A stretch of 14,645 nucleotides of DNA, from assembly GCA_015767395.1 (NCBI GenBank), contig JADWMI010000011.1:1-14645 (forward strand), given 5' to 3'. The notes under the pieces are model-generated. The model searched no databases. It was not told where the DNA came from and saw only the letters and a list, made by a program, of their open reading frames with translations. How positions within the stretch are numbered: the first letter of the stretch is position 1; the number at the start of each line of letters is the position of its first letter. Shown in pieces: positions 8,558 to 14,645 of the stretch. Origin of the DNA: Bacteroidota bacterium (GTDB lineage Bacteria; Bacteroidota; Bacteroidia; Flavobacteriales; Flavobacteriaceae). The position numbers were made by a program, and so were the translations under genes.

Positions 8558-9526
8558 TTATGCTATAGAAACTCTTTTGAAATCTACAACCGCAACATCA
8601 CCAATAGTTTTTACATATTCGGCAACTGTTTGTTTTTCATTTTTGATGAAAACTTGGTCTAAAAGACATTTTTCAGTATCTAAAGTAGTATTATCAGAGA
8701 TAAATCTTTCGATTTTTCCAGGAATAATTCTATCCCAAATAGCTTCAGGTTTTCCTTCAGCTTTTAATTCTGCTTGTAGTCTTGCTTTTTCTTGAGCAAT
8801 AATTTCATCAGTTAACTGAGCTCTTGAGATATAAGTAGGAACATTTTTAAGTGTTTTACCCAATCTTCCAAGTTCGATGTTATCTTTTTCAATTACAGCA
8901 ATTCTAGCTTCAGTTTCAGAAGCAACAAATGCAGGATCAAAATCTTTGTAAGATAAAATTGAAGCGCCCATTGCAGCAGCTTGCATAGAAAGGTCTTTTG
9001 CAACAACATCAGCACCAGCTACATTTGCAGATAATGCAGTAACTGCAGCAATTTTGTTTCCAGCGTGAATGTAATAACCTACAAAATCACCAGCTACTTT
9101 TTCAAAAGCACCAATTTCTAATTTTTCACCAATAACACCAGTTTGCTCAATTAATTTTTCTGCAACTGTCATTCCTCCAAAATCAGCAGCTAAAAAGGCT
9201 TCTTTTGAATCATAGTTTACTGCAGTAGCAGCTAATTCAGTAGCAAAAGCAACAAAAGCATCGTTTTTAGCAACAAAATCAGTTTCACAGTTTAATGAAA
9301 CGATTGCACCTATAGTATTGTCAGCATTTACACTAGCGATTACAGCTCCTTCAGAGGTGTCTCTGTCGGCTCTTTTATCAGCTATTTTTTGTCCTTTTTT
9401 ACGTAAGATACTCACTGCTTTGTCAAAATCTCCTTCTGCTTCAACAAGTGCGTTTTTACAGTCCATCATACCTGCTCCGGTAGATTTTCTTAATTTATTT
9501 ACTTCTTGGGCCGTAATTTTTGCCAT
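8558..9526 (-). CDS. tsf: Translation elongation factor Ts
   Basis: A 322-residue nucleotide-exchange factor that releases GDP from EF-Tu. The N-terminal UBA-like domain (about 1-55) has the conserved GAGMMDCKNAL at 17-27. The EF-Tu-contacting TDFVAKN is at 82-88. Two core subdomains and a C-terminal module containing QTVAEYVK follow. It is about 40 residues longer than the 283-residue Escherichia coli protein; the extra length is in the core and C-terminal parts and, as I recall, is usual in flavobacteria. The gene follows rpsB after 46 nt, and that gap holds an 18-bp palindrome. Base composition is less AT-rich than in neighbouring genes, as expected of a highly expressed gene. Confidence 0.98.
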   Translation of the reverse strand: MAKITAQEVNKLRKSTGAGMMDCKNALVEAEGDFDKAVSILRKKGQKIADKRADRDTSEGAVIASVNADNTIGAIVSLNCETDFVAKNDAFVAFATELAATAVNYDSKEAFLAADFGGMTVAEKLIEQTGVIGEKLEIGAFEKVAGDFVGYYIHAGNKIAAVTALSANVAGADVVAKDLSMQAAAMGASILSYKDFDPAFVASETEARIAVIEKDNIELGRLGKTLKNVPTYISRAQLTDEIIAQEKARLQAELKAEGKPEAIWDRIIPGKIERFISDNTTLDTEKCLLDQVFIKNEKQTVAEYVKTIGDVAVVDFKRVSIA

Positions 9527-9541
9527 AGTATTATAATTTTT

Positions 9542-9559
9542 GTTGAATTTAAATTCAAC
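9542..9559 (-). promoter_or_regulatory. Perfect palindrome between rpsB and tsf
   Basis: GTTGAATTTAAATTCAAC is an exact 18-bp inverted repeat ending 15 nt before the tsf ATG. On the transcript it is followed by A-rich sequence rather than Us, so it does not look like a terminator. It could be an RNA processing site, a translational control hairpin setting tsf output relative to rpsB, or a protein-binding site. The function is unknown. Confidence 0.5.
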
Positions 9560-9572
9560 TATTTTACTTTAA

Positions 9573-10295
9573 TTATTTTGCTCCTTCAGCTTTAGTTTCT
9601 TTACCTTCTTTTCTTTCAGCCAATCCTTCAGCAACAGCATCAGTAATGTAACCTAAAACTTTTTCGATAGATTTTGAAGCATCATCGTTAGCAGGAACCA
9701 CATAGTCAATACCTCTTGGATCAGAGTTTGTATCAGTCATTGCAAAAATTGGAATACTTAAATTCATAGCTTCAGCAACTGCAATGTGTTCTTTTTTAAC
9801 ATCAACTACAAAAATAGCACCAGGTAAACGAGTCATATCTACAATTGAACCTAAATTCTTTTCTAGTTTTTCACGTTGACGGTTAATTTGTAATTTTTCT
9901 CTTTTTGAAAGTGCATCAAAAGAACCATCAGTTTTCATTCTATCGATAGTAGCCATTTTTTTAACAGCTTTTCTAATAGTAGCAAAGTTTGTTAACATTC
10001 CGCCAGGCCATCTTTCTGTGATGAAAGGCATGTTGACACTTTTCGCTTTGTCTGAGATAATTTCTTTTGCTTGTTTTTTTGTAGCTACAAAAAGGATTTT
10101 TCTTCCTGAGATTGCAATTTTCTTTAAAGCTTCTGCAGCTTCATCGATTTTTGCAGCAGTTTTGTAAAGATCGATAATGTGAACGCCATTACGTTCTCCA
10201 TAAATGTATGGAGCCATGTTTGGATTCCATTTTCTTGTAAGGTGACCAAAGTGTACACCCGCTTCTAATAATTCTTTTACTTCAATGTTTGCCAT
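9573..10295 (-). CDS. rpsB: 30S ribosomal protein S2
   Basis: A 240-residue small-subunit protein, the usual size. The N-terminus carries the signature ELLEAGVHFGHLTRKWNPNM at residues 8-27. The conserved INRQREKLEKNLG stretch and LPGAIFVVDVKKEHIAVAEA follow, with DTNSDPRGIDYVVPANDDA before a Lys/Glu-rich tail. S2 binds late in 30S assembly near the docking site for S1. The gene is third in rplM-rpsI-rpsB-tsf, 170 nt after rpsI, by far the largest gap in the operon. That gap contains three inverted repeats and no recognisable promoter. In other bacteria S2 represses its own operon through the rpsB leader. The hairpins here may play that part, but this is inference. Confidence 0.98.
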   Translation of the reverse strand: MANIEVKELLEAGVHFGHLTRKWNPNMAPYIYGERNGVHIIDLYKTAAKIDEAAEALKKIAISGRKILFVATKKQAKEIISDKAKSVNMPFITERWPGGMLTNFATIRKAVKKMATIDRMKTDGSFDALSKREKLQINRQREKLEKNLGSIVDMTRLPGAIFVVDVKKEHIAVAEAMNLSIPIFAMTDTNSDPRGIDYVVPANDDASKSIEKVLGYITDAVAEGLAERKEGKETKAEGAK

Positions 10296-10326
10296 TTGTA
10301 TTTAGTTTACGTTCCGTTGAGCTAGC

Positions 10327-10361
10327 AATAGGGAAGTAGCGATTTTTCGATCTTCCCTATT
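10327..10361 (-). ncRNA. Candidate rpsB leader hairpin
   Basis: Ten perfect base pairs (10327-10336 with 10352-10361) close an inner loop, a 3-bp stem (CGA/TCG) and a T4 loop. Outside it, TAGC and GCTA can pair across a 5-nt bulge on one side. It ends 31 nt before the rpsB ATG. On the transcript no U-tract follows, so it is more likely a leader structure than a terminator. It is a candidate site for feedback by S2, and I cannot match it to a named RNA family. Confidence 0.5.
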
Positions 10362-10378
10362 TGGATGCTAAACTTTTA

Positions 10379-10391
10379 CAGTCATTGACTG
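10379..10391. repeat. Short inverted repeat in the rpsI-rpsB gap
   Basis: CAGTCA and TGACTG flank a single central base, giving an exact 6-1-6 dyad. With a 1-nt spacer it cannot fold as a full RNA hairpin, so if functional it is more likely a DNA-binding site or part of an alternative RNA fold. Confidence 0.35.
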
Positions 10392-10429
10392 ATCAACAAC
10401 AACTTTGTTTAATTTTAATTTCAATGAAC

Positions 10430-10446
10430 CACCAAAAAAATTGGTG
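10430..10446 (-). promoter_or_regulatory. Hairpin just downstream of rpsI
   Basis: A 6-bp stem (CACCAA/TTGGTG) with a 5-nt loop sits 20 nt past the rpsI stop. It is not followed by a U run on the minus strand, so it would be a weak terminator at best. It may instead be an attenuator, a processing site, or a 3' stabiliser of the rplM-rpsI part of the message. Confidence 0.4.
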
Positions 10447-10465
10447 ACACAATTCAAAAAAACGA

Positions 10466-10852
10466 TTAACGTTTCGAGAATTGGAATTTTTTTCTTGCTT
10501 TCTTTTGACCGAATTTTTTACGCTCAACCATTCTTGGGTCTCTTGTAAGTAATCCTTCTGGTTTAAGAATCAATCTGTTTTCTGGTTCTATTTCACATAA
10601 AACTCTAGAAATTGCTAAACGAATAGCTTCAGCTTGTCCTGTAATACCACCTCCAAAAACATTAACTTTAATATCAAATGCTTCTGCATTATCAGTTAAG
10701 TTTAACGCCTGCATTATTTTGTATTGTAGATGCGGAGTCGTAAAATAGTTTTTATAATCTTTTTTGTTAACTGTAATTGTGCCTTTTCCGTCAGAAACAT
10801 AAACACGAGCAACAGCTGTTTTTCTTCTACCTATTTTGTGTATTGTATCCAT
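10466..10852 (-). CDS. rpsI: 30S ribosomal protein S9
   Basis: A 128-residue protein of normal length, bound to the 30S head. The conserved N-terminal IGRRKTAVARVYV is at residues 6-18, GGGITGQAEAIRLAISRVL in the middle, and LTRDPRMVERKKFGQKKARK near the end. The C-terminus finishes in FQFSKR; the tail Lys-Arg reaches the P-site tRNA in known ribosomes. The ATG immediately follows the TAA of rplM (TAAATG, no spacer), so the two are almost certainly translationally coupled, keeping L13 and S9 in balance. The rplM-rpsI pairing is among the most conserved in bacteria. Confidence 0.98.
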   Translation of the reverse strand: MDTIHKIGRRKTAVARVYVSDGKGTITVNKKDYKNYFTTPHLQYKIMQALNLTDNAEAFDIKVNVFGGGITGQAEAIRLAISRVLCEIEPENRLILKPEGLLTRDPRMVERKKFGQKKARKKFQFSKR

Positions 10853-11308
10853 TTATTTAAGATCGTTAAGGTTAATTACTTTAGGGGTTTGTGCAGTTTG
10901 ATTATGCTCAGTACCAGCATAAACATATAAATTTCTGAACAAAGCACTACCTAAAATGTTTTTAGGTAACATTCCTTTTACTGCTTTTTCAATAAGACGT
11001 GTTGGGTCTTTTTCAAACATTTCTGTTGCAGTTAATGATCTTTGACCACCTGGATAACCTGTGTGACGAATGTAAGATTTGTCAGTCCACTTTTTTCCAG
11101 TTAAATTGATTTTCTCTGCGTTGATAACCACTACATTGTCTCCACAATCTACGTGCGGAGTGTAATTTGGCTTGTATTTACCTCTAATTAGCATTGCTAT
11201 TTGAGAAGCTAGACGACCCAACGTTTGGCCGTCTGCATCAACTAATACCCACTCTTTAGTAACGGTATTCTTGTTAGCTGACACTGTTTTGTAACTTAAT
11301 TTACTCAC
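10853..11308 (-). CDS. rplM: 50S ribosomal protein L13
   Basis: A 151-residue protein, an early assembler of the 50S subunit. Family hallmarks are visible: DADGQTLGRLASQIA at about 24-38, the RGKYKPNYTPHVDCGDNVVVI run at 43-63, TGYPGG at 84-89 and KAVKGMLPKN at 112-121. The start codon is GTG (11306-11308); every other complete gene here uses ATG. No in-frame ATG lies nearby, and the SYKTVSANK segment just after the start fits flavobacterial L13, so GTG is well supported. It heads the rplM-rpsI-rpsB-tsf operon behind a full-consensus promoter, and a small GC-rich dyad lies at the predicted 5' end of the message. Confidence 0.98.
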   Translation of the reverse strand: MSKLSYKTVSANKNTVTKEWVLVDADGQTLGRLASQIAMLIRGKYKPNYTPHVDCGDNVVVINAEKINLTGKKWTDKSYIRHTGYPGGQRSLTATEMFEKDPTRLIEKAVKGMLPKNILGSALFRNLYVYAGTEHNQTAQTPKVINLNDLK

Positions 11309-11345
11309 AATTAAATTCTTTGTTATAGTTAAACATTATTTTTTG

Positions 11346-11359
11346 TCCCTAAAAAGGGA
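11346..11359 (-). promoter_or_regulatory. Dyad at the predicted 5' end of the rplM transcript
   Basis: TCCCT and AGGGA flank an A4 (T4 on the transcript) loop. The predicted start of transcription falls in or beside the upstream arm. It may be a 5'-end RNA hairpin that protects or controls the message, or a DNA operator. The 36 nt that follow up to the GTG are AT-rich and unstructured. Confidence 0.4.
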
Positions 11360-11362
11360 GTG

Positions 11363-11392
11363 CAAATGTACAAACTATTATTTATATAACAA
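11363..11392 (-). promoter_or_regulatory. Full-consensus promoter of the ribosomal operon
   Basis: On the minus strand TTG (11392-11390), 19 nt, then TACATTTG (11370-11363) matches the Bacteroidota housekeeping consensus at every position. The start of transcription should fall near 11356-11359, giving a leader of about 50 nt before the rplM GTG. It is the best promoter match in the window, in keeping with an operon needed in large amounts. Confidence 0.82.
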
Positions 11393-11482
11393 ACAGTAAG
11401 TTAGAGATATTTTATAAGCCTTTTAAATGGTGTAAAAGCTTGTAGATTTGAAGGTTAGAAATGATGAGGATAAAGTTTAAAA

Positions 11483-11504
11483 TTAACCATTTAACATTGG
11501 TTAA
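11483..11504 (-). terminator. Probable weak terminator of polA
   Basis: A 7-bp stem (TTAACCA/TGGTTAA) with an 8-nt loop lies 41 nt past the polA stop and is followed on the minus strand by TTTTAAA. The stem is AT-rich and the T run short, so termination may be partial. The rest of the gap to rplM (11393-11544) shows nothing else I can identify. Confidence 0.45.
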
Positions 11505-11544
11505 AAGTGAATAGACCAACAGCTAACAACCTGCAACCAATTTT

Positions 11545-14370
11545 TTAATGTGCTTCCAACCAATTTTGCCCTTCACCTAAATCTATTGTTAAAGGAACAG
11601 AAAGCTTAAAAGCATTTTCCATTTCATTTGTAATCAATGTGTTTAGGGTATCTTTTTCGTCCTTATGCATGTCAAATACCAATTCATCATGTACCTGTAA
11701 AAGCATTTTTGTTTTATAATCTCCATCCACTAATAAATGGTGAATTTTAATCATAGCCAGTTTTATGATATCGGCTGCGCTTCCTTGAATGGGTGCATTC
11801 ACGGCATTTCGTTCATCAGCAGAACGAACAATGGCATTTTGAGAATTGATATTTTTTAAATACCTACGACGATGTAAAATGGTTTCAACATACCCTTCTT
11901 CACGTGCTAAATCAACCTGATTGGCAATGTATTGTCTTAGCTTAGGAAATGTTTTGTAATAGTTGTCAATTAACTCCTTGGCTTCTGCTCTAGATTTGTT
12001 TAATTGTTGCGCCAAAGTAAATGCACCTTGTCCGTATATAATCCCAAAGTTTACTGCTTTTGCATCTCCACGTTGTTCTCTTGTTACTTCTTCTAGTGGA
12101 ACACCAAAAACTTTTGAGGCAGTTGCGGCGTGAATATCTTCACCTCTATTAAAAGATTCAATCATAATTTCATCTTCACTTAAGGCGGCAATAATCCTCA
12201 ATTCAATTTGCGAATAATCGGCAGCTACCAAAGTATAGTTTTCGTTTCTTGGTACAAACGCTTTTCTAACGAGTCTACCTCGTTTAGTCCTAATTGGTAT
12301 GTTTTGTAAGTTTGGATTGTTTGAGCTTAACCGTCCAGTAGCTGCAACCGATTGGCTATAAGTAGTATGAATTCTACCAGTGACAGCATTTACTTCTTTT
12401 GGCAAAGCATCAACATAGGTGTTTTTTAGTTTTACCAAACCACGCCAAATTAAAATATCTTTTACAATTTGATGTTTTGGAGCGAGTTTAGATAAAATTT
12501 CTTCTCCAGTTGCATATTGCCCTGTTTTGGTTTTTTTAGGTTTTTCAACTAGTTTTAAATGCTCAAAAAGCACGTCTCCCAATTGTTTAGGCGATGCCAA
12601 ATTAAATTCTACTGCTGCTTCTTTATAAATGGTGTCTTCTAGTTTCTGAATATCATTGTTTAAATCTTCAGACAATGAATTTAAAAATGCAACATCTAAT
12701 TTAATGCCTTCTAATTCCATAGCGGCTAAAACGCGTAACAAGGGAATTTCAATTTCTGTATACAGTTTGGTTAAATTATTTTTCTCTAAATCTTTTTCGA
12801 AAATTTGTTTTAACTGAAAAGTCAAATCCGCTTGTTCAGTCGTGTAATTGGCTTGTTTTGAGATTTCCAATTGTGTCAATAATAACTGGTTTTTACCCGT
12901 TTTTCCAATCAAAGATTCTAAGGTAATTGGTCTATAATTCAAATACGTTTCTGCAAGTACGCTCATATCATGGCGCATATCTGGACTTAATAAATAATGT
13001 GCTAAAGTAGTGTCGAATAATTTCCCCTTTAGTTGAATATTGAATTTGCTTAAAACTTTAATGTAATATTTACTGTTAGCTGAAATTTTTTCAATGGCTT
13101 CATTTTCAAAAAACGATTTAAATTCATTTAAAATTGCTTCTTGCTCATCTTCTTTAATAGCAACAAAATATCCTTTATTTTTTTCGAATGAAAAGGATAT
13201 TCCAATCACTTGCGCTTCAAAACAATTGGAGCCTAAAGTTTCTAAATGAAATGCTACGGATGTTTGTTGACTTAACTTTTGAAGTGTTAATTCCCTAGAA
13301 AAAGCAGTATCAACAGATTGGTAAAGTTGACTTGAATTTTCAAGATTTTGATAACCGAAAATTTCTGTAGTAGTTTCTTTGGGTGCAGAAAATAAATCGA
13401 ATTGTTGCGATTCATTACTTGGTGCTTGACTATTTGGGACAGTAACAGCTTCTTTTTCCTGAGCTTCTTCTCCATGTTTAGGAAATAATTGAAATATGGC
13501 AGGAAGGCTTTCGGCAATTCTTCTAAATTCTAATTCTTTAAAAATTTCGTTTGTTTTGTCTAGATTAGGATGATTCAATTCATAATCTGATTCATGAAAT
13601 TGAACAGGGCAATCTAAAATTATAGTAGCCAGTTGTTTGGATAAAATACCGAGATCTTTATTCGCTTCAATTTTTTCTTTCATTTTGCCTTTTAGCTCAT
13701 GGGTATTTGCCAATAAATTTTCCATACTGCCATATTCTTTCAAAAACTTTTTGGCTGTTTTGTCACCAACACCAGGCAATCCAGGGATATTGTCTACTGC
13801 GTCTCCCATCATTCCTAAATAATCAATTACTTGTTCTGGGCGTTCTACTTCAAACCTAGCTTGTACTTCAGGAATCCCCCATTTTTCAATACCATTTCCC
13901 ATTCGGGCAGGTTTGTACATAAAAATATTTTCAGAAACCAACTGTGCGAAATCTTTATCAGGAGTCACCATAAATACTTGATAACCTTCTTTTTCTGCCT
14001 GTTTAGAAAGAGTTCCAATCAAATCATCTGCTTCAAAACCTTCTTTTTCAACAATTGGAATGTGCATAGCCTCCAATATTTTATGGATATATGGAACAGC
14101 AATTTTAATAGCTTCAGGTGTTTCTTGTCTATTCGATTTATATTCAGGAAATGCCTCGTTTCTGCTATGTGAACCGCCTTTATCAAATGCTACAGCTAAA
14201 TGATCTGGTTTTTCACGTTTAATAACATCGAGCAATGAATTGGTAAAACCTAATATTGCCGAGGTATCCATTCCTTTTGAATTAATCCTTGGGTTTTTAA
14301 TTAAGGCATAGTAACCACGAAAAATTAAGGCGAAAGCATCTAAAAGGAATAAGCGTTTTTGTGTAGACAT
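11545..14370 (-). CDS. polA: DNA polymerase I with degenerate proofreading domain
   Basis: A 941-residue repair and Okazaki-fragment-processing polymerase of full length. The 5' nuclease domain (about 1-290) keeps its acidic residues: LLDAFALIFRG, AFDKGG, GFEADDLIG at 111-119, TPDKDFAQL at 136-144, GDAVDNIPGLPGVGDKTA at 189-206. A polar linker (about 298-340) follows. The polymerase domain (about 540-941) has motif A with Asp718 (VAADYSQIELR), motif B with Arg767, Lys771, Phe775 and Tyr779, and motif C with Asp895 (QVHDELVFD). The 3'-5' exonuclease domain (about 345-530) is recognisable, but three metal-binding acids are replaced. By comparison with Escherichia coli, Asp355 is His375, Asp424 is Tyr436 and Asp501 is Gln513; only Glu377 (Glu357) and Tyr509 (Tyr497) remain. 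Proofreading is therefore probably absent. The gene stands alone, divergent from the gene at the right edge. Confidence 0.98.
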   Translation of the reverse strand: MSTQKRLFLLDAFALIFRGYYALIKNPRINSKGMDTSAILGFTNSLLDVIKREKPDHLAVAFDKGGSHSRNEAFPEYKSNRQETPEAIKIAVPYIHKILEAMHIPIVEKEGFEADDLIGTLSKQAEKEGYQVFMVTPDKDFAQLVSENIFMYKPARMGNGIEKWGIPEVQARFEVERPEQVIDYLGMMGDAVDNIPGLPGVGDKTAKKFLKEYGSMENLLANTHELKGKMKEKIEANKDLGILSKQLATIILDCPVQFHESDYELNHPNLDKTNEIFKELEFRRIAESLPAIFQLFPKHGEEAQEKEAVTVPNSQAPSNESQQFDLFSAPKETTTEIFGYQNLENSSQLYQSVDTAFSRELTLQKLSQQTSVAFHLETLGSNCFEAQVIGISFSFEKNKGYFVAIKEDEQEAILNEFKSFFENEAIEKISANSKYYIKVLSKFNIQLKGKLFDTTLAHYLLSPDMRHDMSVLAETYLNYRPITLESLIGKTGKNQLLLTQLEISKQANYTTEQADLTFQLKQIFEKDLEKNNLTKLYTEIEIPLLRVLAAMELEGIKLDVAFLNSLSEDLNNDIQKLEDTIYKEAAVEFNLASPKQLGDVLFEHLKLVEKPKKTKTGQYATGEEILSKLAPKHQIVKDILIWRGLVKLKNTYVDALPKEVNAVTGRIHTTYSQSVAATGRLSSNNPNLQNIPIRTKRGRLVRKAFVPRNENYTLVAADYSQIELRIIAALSEDEIMIESFNRGEDIHAATASKVFGVPLEEVTREQRGDAKAVNFGIIYGQGAFTLAQQLNKSRAEAKELIDNYYKTFPKLRQYIANQVDLAREEGYVETILHRRRYLKNINSQNAIVRSADERNAVNAPIQGSAADIIKLAMIKIHHLLVDGDYKTKMLLQVHDELVFDMHKDEKDTLNTLITNEMENAFKLSVPLTIDLGEGQNWLEAH

Positions 14371-14385
14371 TGAACAGAATTATTG

Positions 14386-14418
14386 AAAATTTAATTTGAG
14401 TAAAAGTAGTAAAATCAA
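14386..14418 (-). promoter_or_regulatory. Possible polA promoter
   Basis: On the minus strand TTG (14418-14416), 22 nt, then TAAATTTT (14393-14386) resembles the Bacteroidota consensus, with one mismatch and a slightly long spacer. It ends 15 nt before the ATG. No better candidate lies in the 131-bp gap shared with the divergent gene. A weak plus-strand TATATTTA (14469-14476) may serve that other gene. Confidence 0.3.
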
Positions 14419-14501
14419 TTTTAACATTACATTAATTAAGTACTGAAACTATTTTACGACAGATACGTTATATTTACTTTTTTCAAAACCTATTTTATTT
14501 T

Positions 14502-14645
14502 ATGATTCGTTGGATAATTTTTGTTGCATTTGTATTATTTGTTGATTTTTATGCCTTTCAAAGTGTAAAAACCATTACTAAAAATAAAATTGTATTTGTT
14601 TTTTACTGGCTATTTTCTTTAGCTGTTTTAGGCAATGTTATTTAC
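14502..14645 (+). CDS. N-terminus of a membrane protein, probably metallophosphoesterase (cut by window edge)
   Basis: The first 48 codons of an open frame that runs off the right edge; the start is the ATG at 14502. It encodes two hydrophobic segments (about residues 3-20 and 29-48), separated by a short Lys-rich turn (KTITKNK). The N-terminal WIIFVAF-FVDFYAFQ-VKTIT pattern resembles the membrane-anchor part of flavobacterial metallophosphoesterases of the YkuE type, where the catalytic His/Asp domain comes later. None of that domain is in view, so the assignment rests on the anchor alone and another two-helix membrane protein is possible. It is transcribed away from polA. Confidence 0.5.
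   Translation, partial: MIRWIIFVAFVLFVDFYAFQSVKTITKNKIVFVFYWLFSLAVLGNVIY

Noticed and set aside
13831..14172. 113-codon plus-strand open frame opposite the polA 5' nuclease domain
   Set aside because: Antisense to well-conserved nuclease motifs, Phe-rich translation typical of a reversed AT-rich gene, no promoter.
1..14645. CRISPR array, tRNA or rRNA gene, insertion sequence, phage or defence island
   Set aside because: I saw no regularly spaced repeats, tRNA-like folds, rRNA segments, transposase or integrase frames or flanking duplications. Gene order and content are those of a conserved housekeeping region.

Overview
The window looks like a core chromosomal segment of a low-GC member of the Bacteroidota, most likely a Flavobacteriaceae relative. 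Three things suggest this. Several starts are preceded by Bacteroidota-type promoters (TTG, about 19-21 nt, TAnnTTTG). Shine-Dalgarno sequences are largely absent. The proteins read like their flavobacterial counterparts, including a PorT-like outer-membrane protein and a 322-residue EF-Ts. I cannot name the genus.

Layout, left to right. A strong plus-strand terminator of an upstream gene (5-35) is followed at once by a promoter and a PorT/SprT-like barrel gene (61-732, +). This runs tail to tail, with a 13-bp overlap, into a minus-strand group: asnS (asparaginyl-tRNA synthetase), rpoN (sigma-54) and a small divergent PAP2-like membrane protein. Further right on the minus strand is a 791-residue RND/MMPL-type exporter with its own promoter. 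Then come pyrH-frr (promoter at 8427-8434, terminator at 6997-7033) and the ribosomal operon rplM-rpsI-rpsB-tsf (promoter at 11363-11392, terminator at 8506-8535). Last is polA (DNA polymerase I), divergent from a truncated membrane-anchored gene at the right edge, probably a metallophosphoesterase.

Most genes serve translation and its supply: L13, S9, S2, EF-Ts, the recycling factor, AsnRS, and UMP kinase for pyrimidine nucleotides. polA and rpoN serve replication/repair and transcription. Two envelope proteins (PorT-like, RND) and two further membrane proteins complete the set. I see no mobile element, CRISPR array, tRNA, rRNA, phage gene or defence cassette, and every complete gene reads through without a frameshift. 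No gene-free stretch exceeds 300 bp.

I do not find a new multi-gene system. The most notable observation is in polA: three of the four acidic metal-binding residues of the 3'-5' proofreading domain are replaced (His375, Tyr436, Gln513), while the 5' nuclease and polymerase motifs are intact. Next are a cluster of inverted repeats in the rpsI-rpsB gap and another between rpsB and tsf, which are candidate cis-acting RNA elements. There is also a promoter placed so that the porT-like mRNA should be leaderless or nearly so, and an exporter whose first half lacks the charged pair seen in its second half.
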